Of a stretch of DNA of 64,000 bases, positions 50,398 to 58,166 are shown one piece after another. Below the pieces are notes generated by a model. That model was not told the DNA's origin and ran no database searches. It saw only the letters and a list, made by a program, of their open reading frames with translations. The stretch spans positions 1 through 64,000 of the forward strand of contig JAJZXY010000013.1 in the NCBI GenBank assembly GCA_021806165.1, read 5' to 3'. How positions within the stretch are numbered: the stretch's first letter is position 1; each line of letters begins with the position of its first letter. The translations under genes and the position numbers were made by a program. This stretch comes from Thermoplasmata archaeon. GTDB taxonomy: Archaea > Thermoplasmatota > Thermoplasmata > Sysuiplasmatales > Sysuiplasmataceae.

Positions 50398-51945
50398 TTG
50401 GCCGCACCCTTTTCATTTGAGATAGAACTGCTTTCTCTCCTTGCGGTAATGCTGGTGGGTTCCATCGTTTCACGCCGCGTCAGGCTGCCTTACACAATGA
50501 TTCTCGTGTTCCTGGGTATCGCGATTGCATCACTTTCAATATCAAGCCTCACCGGCATCGATACGCTCTACAGCGGCATTCTCGGAAACTCCTTCGTGGC
50601 TCTGGTCCTACCCCCCCTTCTTTTCGAGTCGATGATGAACATAAGATCATCTGAGCTGAAGACGGCAATCAGGCCGGCGATATTAATGGCCACGGTGGGA
50701 GTCGTGCTAGCAACGATTGTCGGAGGGCTTCTGCTATGGAAGCTTGCAGGCCTGCCAGTGTATGAGGCATTCCTCTTCTCATCTCTGATATCCCCCACCG
50801 ATACCGCGTCCGTGCTAGAGATATTCAAGAGGCTTCGCGTGCCGAGGAAGCTTGCAGCGCTGATGGACGCCGAGGCTGCTTTCAACGATGCCACGGGCCT
50901 AATTGTCTTCTCAATCATTCTGGCATCGGGAAGCAGTTCAAGCCTTGCAAACTTCCAGTTCGCCTCTCCAGCCCTCAATTTCGCAATACTCCTTGGTGGC
51001 GGAGTAATTGTCGGACTTCTCCTCGGCTTCGGTGCCGAGATAATATCATCGATGATTTCAGATTCGCTGTCGGAGACCATCCTCTCCATATCCATGGTTT
51101 ACGGTTCCTATGCCATTTCAACAGCTCTCGGTTTTTCAGGGCTTGTGTCCGTTGCAGTCACGGGGCTGTATTATGGCAACCTGACTCTAAGGACTGTGGT
51201 ACGTCCGCTCTCCAAGGAGCAGGTCAAGACATTCTGGGGCGTCGTCGCATTCATGGCCAATTCAGTGGCCTTCCTGTATATCGGGCTGAACACCAATATT
51301 TTCAAGCTGTACGCAAGCATGCAGCTGATACTTGTGGCGTACGCTGCAGTAATTGCTGCAAGGATTGCCGTAGTCTATCCGATAATGACATTCTTCGGCC
51401 GGCTTGCAGAGCGGACAAGGAGATGGAAGAACGTCGCAGTTCTGGGCGGGATGCGCGGCGCTATTTCAGTGGCTATAGTGGCATCGATACCGGTCGCTGC
51501 AATTTCCGCTCAGATCAGGTCGACGCTGCTGACAATGGTGCTTGGTGTAGTCTTCCTTTCCATTGTCATACAGGGTCCGTCCCTTGCCAGATATATCAGG
51601 CGGGCATTCCCCGAGGAGCAGGTCGACCAGTCCGAGTCCCCTGAGGTACGGCTGTCGAGTAGCCTGGGCGCAATCGAGGAGCTGCAGAAGCTCTGGTCGG
51701 AAGGTAAGATTGAAGGGGGCATCTTCGCTTCAAGGCTCGAGGATGAAAGGGAAAGGCTTGCAGAGCTGATGGCTGAAATCAACAGCGCACTCAAGACAGG
51801 GGATGTAGTGAAGTCACGCGCCAGGGACTTGTTCAGTTCCATCAGTTCCATATCCAGGACGAGGCCGGCCGAGGCAATGTGGCGGCGCAGGACGGACGGC
51901 CAGGATGAGGAATCGCAGGATGACGTCCAGGATAGGGGCGGATGA
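50398..51945 (+). CDS. Na+/H+ antiporter, CPA1 (NhaP) family
   Basis: Exchanges sodium for protons across the membrane and helps pH balance. About twelve helices; the family motif SLISPTDTASVLEIFKRLRVP and the ion-binding FNDATGLIVF are present, plus GGMRGAISVAIVA. The soluble C-terminal tail (about 420-515) is long and acidic. The start is TTG 50398, since no ATG is close; a TATA-like GATAAAAG lies near 50352. Stands alone after the tRNA. Confidence 0.9.
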   Translation: MAAPFSFEIELLSLLAVMLVGSIVSRRVRLPYTMILVFLGIAIASLSISSLTGIDTLYSGILGNSFVALVLPPLLFESMMNIRSSELKTAIRPAILMATVGVVLATIVGGLLLWKLAGLPVYEAFLFSSLISPTDTASVLEIFKRLRVPRKLAALMDAEAAFNDATGLIVFSIILASGSSSSLANFQFASPALNFAILLGGGVIVGLLLGFGAEIISSMISDSLSETILSISMVYGSYAISTALGFSGLVSVAVTGLYYGNLTLRTVVRPLSKEQVKTFWGVVAFMANSVAFLYIGLNTNIFKLYASMQLILVAYAAVIAARIAVVYPIMTFFGRLAERTRRWKNVAVLGGMRGAISVAIVASIPVAAISAQIRSTLLTMVLGVVFLSIVIQGPSLARYIRRAFPEEQVDQSESPEVRLSSSLGAIEELQKLWSEGKIEGGIFASRLEDERERLAELMAEINSALKTGDVVKSRARDLFSSISSISRTRPAEAMWRRRTDGQDEESQDDVQDRGG

Positions 51946-52101
51946 ACGCCCCCAGGTGTGCCAGATTTCGCATTTCTGGAAGTGCCTGCCGGAAAGTATT
52001 AAGGCTTCAGCTGCAGCTAGATAATACCGACTGGATTAGCGGGTCAGATGCACAGATAGGTTCAGCAGGGATGCCGCGATCAGCCGGGCAGGACGAGGAG
52101 G

Positions 52102-52461
52102 ATGGAAGGAAGCGGAAGGATAAGGCGTTCCATAATCAGCGATTTTGATGAAAAGCTGGATCTGGCCGCGGTCTCCGCAATCATCTCATTCTTCATAATA
52201 CTGCTTTCATTTGTGTTAAGCTTCCCCTCACTCTGGCTTGGGTTTCTGCTCGCCGTCCTTCTGACAATAGCAGTTTTCATATCCATTTACGTGGACATGT
52301 CGAACATAGCGCTCGGCGTCATCATATTCGTAATAATGGCCGTTCTAGGGTGGCTGGCGCACTGGCAGGCATGGCTCATCATGACAGTCGGCACCACTGT
52401 ATTGTTTATAATGGCCATAGCCGAACAGCTCCTTTACTCGAGGCGGAACAGCAGCCCATGA
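52102..52461 (+). CDS. Small membrane protein of unknown function
   Basis: 119 residues, not recognised. Four closely spaced hydrophobic helices (about 21-38, 42-62, 67-84 and 88-108), with short polar ends. The ATG at 52102 follows GAGGAGG. It could be a subunit or regulator; neighbours (antiporter and heme synthase) give no clear hint. Confidence 0.65.
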   Translation: MEGSGRIRRSIISDFDEKLDLAAVSAIISFFIILLSFVLSFPSLWLGFLLAVLLTIAVFISIYVDMSNIALGVIIFVIMAVLGWLAHWQAWLIMTVGTTVLFIMAIAEQLLYSRRNSSP

Positions 52462-52520
52462 CGACGCGTGCCGCCTTCCTTCACCCGTTTCCAGGGCGGG
52501 AATTGTTCCAGTGGTGGTGA

Positions 52521-53435
52521 CTAGACAGCAGTCGCCACGGGCGACAGCACTCCGGAGATTATCAGGGCCGAGAGGAAGACGAACATGTAGACCAATGAAA
52601 ATCTGAAGTTCATCCAGTAGAAATCCCGTCCTCTCTGCTGGGTTGCGGCCGTCGAGGCAATCAGCAGGAATATGTTCATTCCCGTCATGATGATCAGGAA
52701 GACAACTGAGAAGTGGCCGATGATATACAGCAGATAGACAGCGGCAATCATGCTGATGTTGAAAAGCATCGCCCTTATCGTGATGGTCCTGTTTTCCTTC
52801 CTGGTCGAAAGTGCAGGTATACCTGCGCTCCTAAAGTCATCCCTGTAGTAGATGGAGAGGGACCAGAAGTGCCCGGGCTGCCAGAGGAAGACTACCATGA
52901 ATATCAGCACCGGCACAAGCCAGTCTGTCTGGGTGTAAACGGACCAGCCGCCCAGGGCTGGTATGGCGCCCGATATGCCTCCCCAGATGACTGCATTCGG
53001 AGTGCGCCTCTTCAGATATACCGTGTAGAACAGAATGTAAAGAGCCGAACCAATCCCGATTATGACTGCGGTCAGAATGTTCAGGAGGAGCGATGTCAGA
53101 ACCACAGATACCGCGAGGAGGCTCAGGCCAAAAAGGAACGCACCGGAAGGCGTTATCCTCCCAGCAGGGATGGGCCTGTTCACAGTCCTGGACATTATCG
53201 CATCAACATCCCTGTCAAGATACGAGTTGATGGCCGCGGAGCCTCCCAGTCCCATGAATCCCAGAACTGCGAGTTCAGCAAGCGTCAATACTTTCACACT
53301 GCTCCCTCCAGCCACAACAAGGCTTGCAATTGCCAGCAGCAATTCTGCAGAGATGAGTTTGATCTTCATAAGTCTGGCATAATCAGATAGGCTTGGCGTA
53401 GACCGTTCTAATCCAATTCCGTATAAAAACTTCAC
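52521..53435 (-). CDS. ctaB: Protoheme IX farnesyltransferase (heme O synthase)
   Basis: Membrane enzyme that attaches a farnesyl-type chain to heme B, making heme O for the oxidase. UbiA-family aspartate motifs are NSYLDRDVDAIMSRTVNRP and (second) YYRDDFRSAGIP. Nine helices, 304 residues. The start GTG 53435 is chosen since the family begins at about SDYARL; a TTTTTATAC element is inside this beginning, so transcription may start later. Divergent from the Rieske gene and near the oxidase genes it serves. Confidence 0.92.
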   Translation of the reverse strand: MKFLYGIGLERSTPSLSDYARLMKIKLISAELLLAIASLVVAGGSSVKVLTLAELAVLGFMGLGGSAAINSYLDRDVDAIMSRTVNRPIPAGRITPSGAFLFGLSLLAVSVVLTSLLLNILTAVIIGIGSALYILFYTVYLKRRTPNAVIWGGISGAIPALGGWSVYTQTDWLVPVLIFMVVFLWQPGHFWSLSIYYRDDFRSAGIPALSTRKENRTITIRAMLFNISMIAAVYLLYIIGHFSVVFLIIMTGMNIFLLIASTAATQQRGRDFYWMNFRFSLVYMFVFLSALIISGVLSPVATAV

Positions 53436-53530
53436 TTAGATCCTGCGAATCCCGCCCGGGAGATGCAGCGCTGTCTGCTTCCTGTGCATTAACAGGGCAA
53501 GGCTGTGGAAAAGTTCGGAGGATTCAGCAA

Positions 53531-53543
53531 TATTATATATCAT
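53531..53543 (+). promoter_or_regulatory. TATA box of the Rieske-cytochrome b operon
   Basis: TATTATATATCAT; expected transcription start near 53563, about 12 nt before the ATG at 53575. Confidence 0.6.
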
Positions 53544-53574
53544 AATCACAAATACCACCAAAAAATCGTCATTG

Positions 53575-54498
53575 ATGAGGGTTTGTTCAATGGAGTTTGG
53601 CAGCTTCTTGGGAATTGAGGATTTCTACTATTTGAGGAAGATCTCCGGAGCGATGAAAAACCCGCGGACAAGGTTCAATGATACCATGTTCATCGAGGAG
53701 GGGGAGGACTATCTTCTCCCGTATCTCGCAGACAATGTCGGCCCTGTTGACGAGACAAGGCGCAAGTTCATCAAGGGCGTTGTCTTCGGCATTGGCGCGA
53801 TAGCAGCAGCAAGCGTGCTTGACGCGGTCCGAGGTCTGCAGGTTCCTCTTGCAGGTGAAAACGCATATGTGAAGATGCTGCTTGTGGATTCCACCGGGAC
53901 GGCAGTCAAGGCATCCTCCGTTCCAGTCAACAACCCTGTCATTGTGCTTTACGAGTATCCGCTCACCAATGAGATAAACTTCCTCCTCAACCTTGGCGAC
54001 ACGAGCGGCAATCCGCTTGCACTTGCTTCAACCTCAGTCACAATACCTGAGAACGGGAGCACATACACCTTCCCCGGAGGAGTGGGCGCGAACAAGTCCA
54101 TTGTTTCATACAGTGCCATTTGCCAGCACCTGGGATGCAAGCCTCCCAACATACACTACTACCCTCCACAGTACATGAAGACCGGCCTGACGTTTCCAGA
54201 CTTCCTTCCTCCCGACGCTCTCGCCGCGGCCCAGAAGGCAAATCTTCCGGGCATCATACACTGCGACTGCCACGGTTCGACGTACGACCCGTACCACGGA
54301 GCGGCCGTTATCACAGGCCCAACGCAGAGGCCCCTTCCTTCCACAGTCCTGGAATGGGATTCCTCCACTGACCAGCTATATGCCACGGGGAGCATCGGCG
54401 TCCCCGTCTACGGCCATACCAGCACGCTCTCCGGCGGGACTACTGTGTCGGGGACAAGCTCAACAGTATCCAACAGCTCCAACCCCTTCACATCCTGA
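53575..54498 (+). CDS. Rieske [2Fe-2S] protein with twin-arginine signal
   Basis: Takes electrons from quinol and passes them on outside the membrane. The cluster is bound by CQHLGC (183-188) and CDCHGS (230-235), two Cys and two His, with two further Cys for the disulfide. The N-terminus has about 60 residues, then RRKFIK (R62, R63) and a hydrophobic stretch, a Tat signal/anchor. The C-terminus is a Ser/Thr-rich tail. 307 residues from ATG 53575; a TTG just before is possible. Cytochrome b follows after 9 nt. Confidence 0.94.
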   Translation: MRVCSMEFGSFLGIEDFYYLRKISGAMKNPRTRFNDTMFIEEGEDYLLPYLADNVGPVDETRRKFIKGVVFGIGAIAAASVLDAVRGLQVPLAGENAYVKMLLVDSTGTAVKASSVPVNNPVIVLYEYPLTNEINFLLNLGDTSGNPLALASTSVTIPENGSTYTFPGGVGANKSIVSYSAICQHLGCKPPNIHYYPPQYMKTGLTFPDFLPPDALAAAQKANLPGIIHCDCHGSTYDPYHGAAVITGPTQRPLPSTVLEWDSSTDQLYATGSIGVPVYGHTSTLSGGTTVSGTSSTVSNSSNPFTS

Positions 54499-54507
54499 AG
54501 TGAAAAC

Positions 54508-56259
54508 ATGAAAGTAATGGACAGAATATCCAGTCTGACCGGCAAGATAATCTCGAAATTCTCTCTCAAGCAGTTTGTCGACATAAACGAGCAGCCTCTC
54601 TTCAGGATGCCGAACTACATGTTCAGGCTGAGATACTGGCTCGGCGCCCTTGTTGCTGCCGCGTTCATATGGGAGGTTGTCACCGGCTTATTCCTGCTGC
54701 TCAACTACTACCCTTCAGACCCCTACAACCAGACGCAGACGATCATAAGCAAGATACCATTCGGCGCCCCCATACTGTACAGCCACCTGTATGGCGCATA
54801 TTTTATGATATTCCTGGCATACATCCACCTGTTCAGGAACTACTTCGACGGTGCCTACAAGAGACCAAGGCAGCTTCTCTGGGTAGTCGGATTACTTCTG
54901 TTCGCGCTTGCCCTCGGAACGGCCTTCACAGGCTATTCCCTTCCAGCGGACATACTGGGTGCAGATGCCGACGGCGTCGCCCACGGCATCTTGGCGGGTG
55001 CGCCGGCAGGTTCGACGCTAATTACCATCCTGTTCGGTAATGGAACCAGCGTGGACATGTACACGAAGCTGCTTGGCTGGCACGTGATTTTCGCTGTGAT
55101 TCTAGGCGCACTTGTGGGCGTCCACTTCATGCTCTTCGAGCAGTATGGAGTAATGCCGTCGAAGAAGGTGAAGGAGAAGGTCCCGGCAGTCTATCCCAAG
55201 GAGACTTGGGAGAAGTTCAACCCCTGGTTCCCCAGGAATTTCGTTTACACCCTCGAGCTGACGCTCTTCATATGGGGACTGATCCTGCTCATCCCGAATG
55301 TTGTGATAAACATACCAAACATACCCAACAGCATCTCCCCACTCCTGTCCCCAGCGCCACTTGTTTCGCCATCCCAGTCGCTGCCGCCGGGCACTCCTGC
55401 CTTCCCTCCATGGTTTTTCCTGTTCCTCTACAAGTCCATAGATTTCCTTCAGCCCAACGGTGCCCCCTATACGCCTTTCATAGCATCACTTCTTTCAGGA
55501 ATGCTTCCGGCACTCTACCTTCTCGTCCTTCCATGGCTTGACAGGTCTGACGAGACCGCAGCTCACAAGAGAACGCTCTTTGCTGGCATAGGCATACTCT
55601 TAGTCACGTACCTTGTCCAGCTCAGCGTATGGGCAGCTGTTGACCCGGGCATACCCGAACCATTCTCCACACAGGTGGGCCTCATGCTTCCGCCCGTATT
55701 CGTCGCATTCGTTTCCCTCTACCTCATTCCGAGGGCCATACATTCCAAGAAGGGTGAGCGGTCGCTGACGCCTAAGAACGCCGCCCTCCTCATAGTCGTC
55801 GGTCTTGTCATCGTAGGCACCTGGAGCAGCCTGCTGAGGCACCTTTCAATCTATCTCATCGGTGTATTCATACCGATAGCAATGACGCTTGTTCTGTTCG
55901 CAACAAGGTTCGCAAGGGGTGTGGAGACAGCCCCGGTGGAAGAGAAGGCACCCAGGATGATGACATACAACATAGCAATAGTGTTCATGGTGATGCTCTT
56001 CCTGATTGCTGCAGGCATACTTGCGCTAATGATACGCTACCCAGACACGGGTCCTGAGAGCACATACTGGGGAATAGGCACGGGCATAATACTGCTGATA
56101 TTCAGCTACGCCCTATCACTCTACGGCTACCTATTCTATCCTCAGGAGAATGATGAGGTCAAGATTGTCCATCCCGGAACCAAGAAGACTTCTGGAGGGA
56201 GAGGGATTGAGGTGCAGGGCGCCTCCGGTGAGGCAGAGAACCAGGCTGACAAGGCTTGA
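54508..56259 (+). CDS. Cytochrome b of a bc-like quinol-oxidising complex
   Basis: Di-heme membrane subunit partnering the Rieske protein. Two heme ligand pairs are visible as His-x13-His in adjacent helices: YSHLYGAYFMIFLAYIHLF and GWHVIFAVILGALVGVHFML. The usual PEWY quinol motif is replaced by PPWF in FPPWFFLFLYK. 583 residues, longer than ordinary cytochrome b/subunit IV, with extra C-terminal helices and a Gly/Glu-rich tail. No cytochrome c1 gene is adjacent; the cupredoxin at 63466 may serve as acceptor. Confidence 0.92.
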   Translation: MKVMDRISSLTGKIISKFSLKQFVDINEQPLFRMPNYMFRLRYWLGALVAAAFIWEVVTGLFLLLNYYPSDPYNQTQTIISKIPFGAPILYSHLYGAYFMIFLAYIHLFRNYFDGAYKRPRQLLWVVGLLLFALALGTAFTGYSLPADILGADADGVAHGILAGAPAGSTLITILFGNGTSVDMYTKLLGWHVIFAVILGALVGVHFMLFEQYGVMPSKKVKEKVPAVYPKETWEKFNPWFPRNFVYTLELTLFIWGLILLIPNVVINIPNIPNSISPLLSPAPLVSPSQSLPPGTPAFPPWFFLFLYKSIDFLQPNGAPYTPFIASLLSGMLPALYLLVLPWLDRSDETAAHKRTLFAGIGILLVTYLVQLSVWAAVDPGIPEPFSTQVGLMLPPVFVAFVSLYLIPRAIHSKKGERSLTPKNAALLIVVGLVIVGTWSSLLRHLSIYLIGVFIPIAMTLVLFATRFARGVETAPVEEKAPRMMTYNIAIVFMVMLFLIAAGILALMIRYPDTGPESTYWGIGTGIILLIFSYALSLYGYLFYPQENDEVKIVHPGTKKTSGGRGIEVQGASGEAENQADKA

Positions 56260-56823
56260 GCCGCAAGGAGCACGCGCCGCAGTGTTCCACCAATTACTTC
56301 CCTTCTTCGGATGCAGCATAAGGCGCGTTGAGCCTCCTTGCCGTGGTCTCACAGGCGCGCTTCCGCTCCAAGCAGTTGCCTTTGTAAAACGCAATGGAGT
56401 ATAGGGTCCTGCCAGCGTGGCATGCAATCAACAGCCATGTGCGTAATCAATTTACATAATCTGCGTGGTCATAAGCGCTGCCGTCAACCGTCTTCGGTCT
56501 GTTTTTGATGAGCTGTACAGCGTTACTGTGGGGTTGATGTAAATTGTGCAGCATCCACCCCCACAGGATATTGCCGAATTCATGGGGAAGACAGATATGC
56601 CATAATGTGCCGGACTTGTTTCCGGACGGTAACAGGTGAAAACACTCTGCCGGAATAACCCTCTCCCCGCCGACTGATATCCATGACCCGGACTCATGTC
56701 AATTGAGTTTGAATGTTTGCCAAACCACTTCTGTCCGGGATCCACCGCCTCGTGTTGAGAGACGATATTGTGCATTGCTTGTCATAGTAGATTGTAATTG
56801 AAACGGCCCGGAATTGGACAGCT

Positions 56824-56961
56824 TCAGCCAAAGTCCACTGCATCGTTGCCACTTTCCAGGTTGACCTTTTTCTCAACCTGTCTGAATGGGGCGTGCTCAT
56901 AAGGCACACTGAAGTCATCACATAATGGCCCTTCAAAGAGGCTGGAGTCCTCCCATTCCTG
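56824..56961 (-). pseudogene. Possible degenerate protein remnant
   Basis: Reading the minus strand between TAG 56962-56964 and TGA 56824-56826 gives 45 residues of balanced, acidic protein-like composition (for example EDSSLFEGPLCDDFSVPYEH and FRQVEKKVNLESGNDAV). It has no start and no recognised family. Possibly the tail of a lost gene. Confidence 0.25.
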
Positions 56962-57204
56962 CTATTGACGCTATGTAATAGACCGTATTCTGCGTTTAAC
57001 GCCACTTTCCGGCCACAGACAGTGGGATATGCTGTTTCACGGGCTGTCATCGGGGTGTGCAGTCCATCCCTCATACCGGCCTCTTCCTACTTCCTGCCCG
57101 TCTATCTTCTGCCAGAGAATACAGGATCGCCTCCAGTGCAACCATAATTACTCGGTGGAAGGCGCATGGTACAGTCTGCCATATGCTGTAAATAAGGTAG
57201 TAGG

Positions 57205-57235
57205 AAAAACTACCGGCACCAACTTCAGGCGCCGG
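57205..57235 (-). terminator. Hairpin with T tract after the oxidase operon
   Basis: On the minus strand, GC-rich arms GCCGG and CCGGC (57213-57217 with 57231-57235) are followed by a TTTTT (57205-57209). It begins about 26 nt beyond the coxB stop. A second small hairpin (57196-57214) overlaps. Confidence 0.5.
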
Positions 57236-57260
57236 TTATACCGTCCTGGGCATCAGGCAG

Positions 57261-57941
57261 CTACTTGCCTGATATCCACGCCTGGTAGGCAGATGGGCTC
57301 ACAAATGAAATGTTTGTCCACATATATGCGTGGCCAGCACCGCACAGCTCTGTGCAGAATACCTGATACGTTCCCTGCGCATTTACATTCGTCCATGCTG
57401 TGGTCCACACGCCTGGGAAGGCATCCACCTTCACATCAAATGCAGGAATCGAAAATTCATGCATAACGTCCTTGCTGGTCACATTAAACTCTATGGTAGT
57501 ATTGGTCGGGAACTCAATGAGAGAACTATGAATGGCGTTGCTGGTTACATTGTACCCGTTGGGGTATTTGAACGTCCACGCCCACTGCTGTGCATAGACT
57601 GTGATTACAAGTTCGTTAGCCGTGTGGCTCGGTGCCTGCCTCATGTAGTATGCAGCAGGAAGCGAGTAGGCGAAGAGGCCGTAGAACACGATTGCAAGGA
57701 AGAGAATCAGGAATATGACGCTCCTGGTCTTCCCCCTTGTCGCGCTTGGTATGACGCCGGGCTTGATAGTGTTGGTGTTAGGTCTGCCGCGTCTGGGCCT
57801 TGTTGATATGACCAGATAGAGTATCCAGCCAACAAAGAAGGAGCTTGCAACAAAACCTATTATCAGATAGAGGTAGAAGAGTGACCACCACTTCGCGGAG
57901 GTGACAGACACAGCCGCAAGAACCAATCCGGAAACAAACAC
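57261..57941 (-). CDS. coxB: Cytochrome c oxidase subunit II
   Basis: Accepts electrons at the CuA centre. Two N-terminal helices precede an outer domain with the CuA ligands: HEFSIPAFDVKVDAFPG (His) and CTELCGAGHAYM (Cys, Glu, Cys, His, Met). 226 residues. Start GTG 57941 follows AGGAG at about 13 nt; a stop is just upstream in frame. CuA presence shows that the oxidase is fed by a soluble or anchored carrier rather than quinol. Downstream of the small gene 57986-58156. Confidence 0.93.
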   Translation of the reverse strand: MFVSGLVLAAVSVTSAKWWSLFYLYLIIGFVASSFFVGWILYLVISTRPRRGRPNTNTIKPGVIPSATRGKTRSVIFLILFLAIVFYGLFAYSLPAAYYMRQAPSHTANELVITVYAQQWAWTFKYPNGYNVTSNAIHSSLIEFPTNTTIEFNVTSKDVMHEFSIPAFDVKVDAFPGVWTTAWTNVNAQGTYQVFCTELCGAGHAYMWTNISFVSPSAYQAWISGK

Positions 57942-57985
57942 GCCTAATCAACTCCTGTTCTTTCAAGTGACGCTCTCAAGGACAT

Positions 57986-58156
57986 CTAAATCCACCTTCC
58001 CATGTACAGGTTTACCATCCACCATGCACCAACCATCAGTGTGAAGAGTATAAGCAGAAGTATGACCTTATTGTCCGTGAGCTCAATCCCCTTCCGACTG
58101 CCGTCCTCGGGTATTTTCACATCGATCTCACTGTCAGCTGCCTTTGAATCATTCAT
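57986..58156 (-). CDS. Small single-helix oxidase-associated protein
   Basis: 56 residues between the oxidase subunit genes: a charged N-terminus (MNDSKAADSEIDVKIPEDG...) and one membrane helix (about 30-52) ending MVNLYMGRWI. GAGGGTGA lies just before the ATG, and it starts 11 nt after the subunit I/III stop. Likely a small subunit IV-like component of the oxidase. No family signature, but the position and ribosome binding site are good. Confidence 0.75.
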   Translation of the reverse strand: MNDSKAADSEIDVKIPEDGSRKGIELTDNKVILLLILFTLMVGAWWMVNLYMGRWI

Positions 58157-58166
58157 ACATTCACCC

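Larger units (their letters stand above)
56260..57260. other. Long gene-free region between convergent cytochrome b and oxidase genes
   Basis: About 1 kb with no gene that I can support. It is richer in A/T than its neighbours. Inverted repeat CAATTTACAT (56448-56457) and ATGTAAATTG (56537-56546). A protein-like fragment of 45 codons lies on the minus strand at 56824-56961. A terminator-like hairpin occurs at 57196-57235. It may be a decayed element or hold an RNA. Confidence 0.6.

Noticed and set aside
56694-57074. 126-codon minus-strand frame in the gene-free gap
   Set aside because: Ser/Thr/Arg-rich with no family pattern; the alternative frame in the same place looks more protein-like but is broken.
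57196-57214. Hairpin GGTAGT/ACTACC as the main terminator
   Set aside because: It competes with the stronger GC-rich hairpin followed by five T on the minus strand, which is a better terminator candidate.
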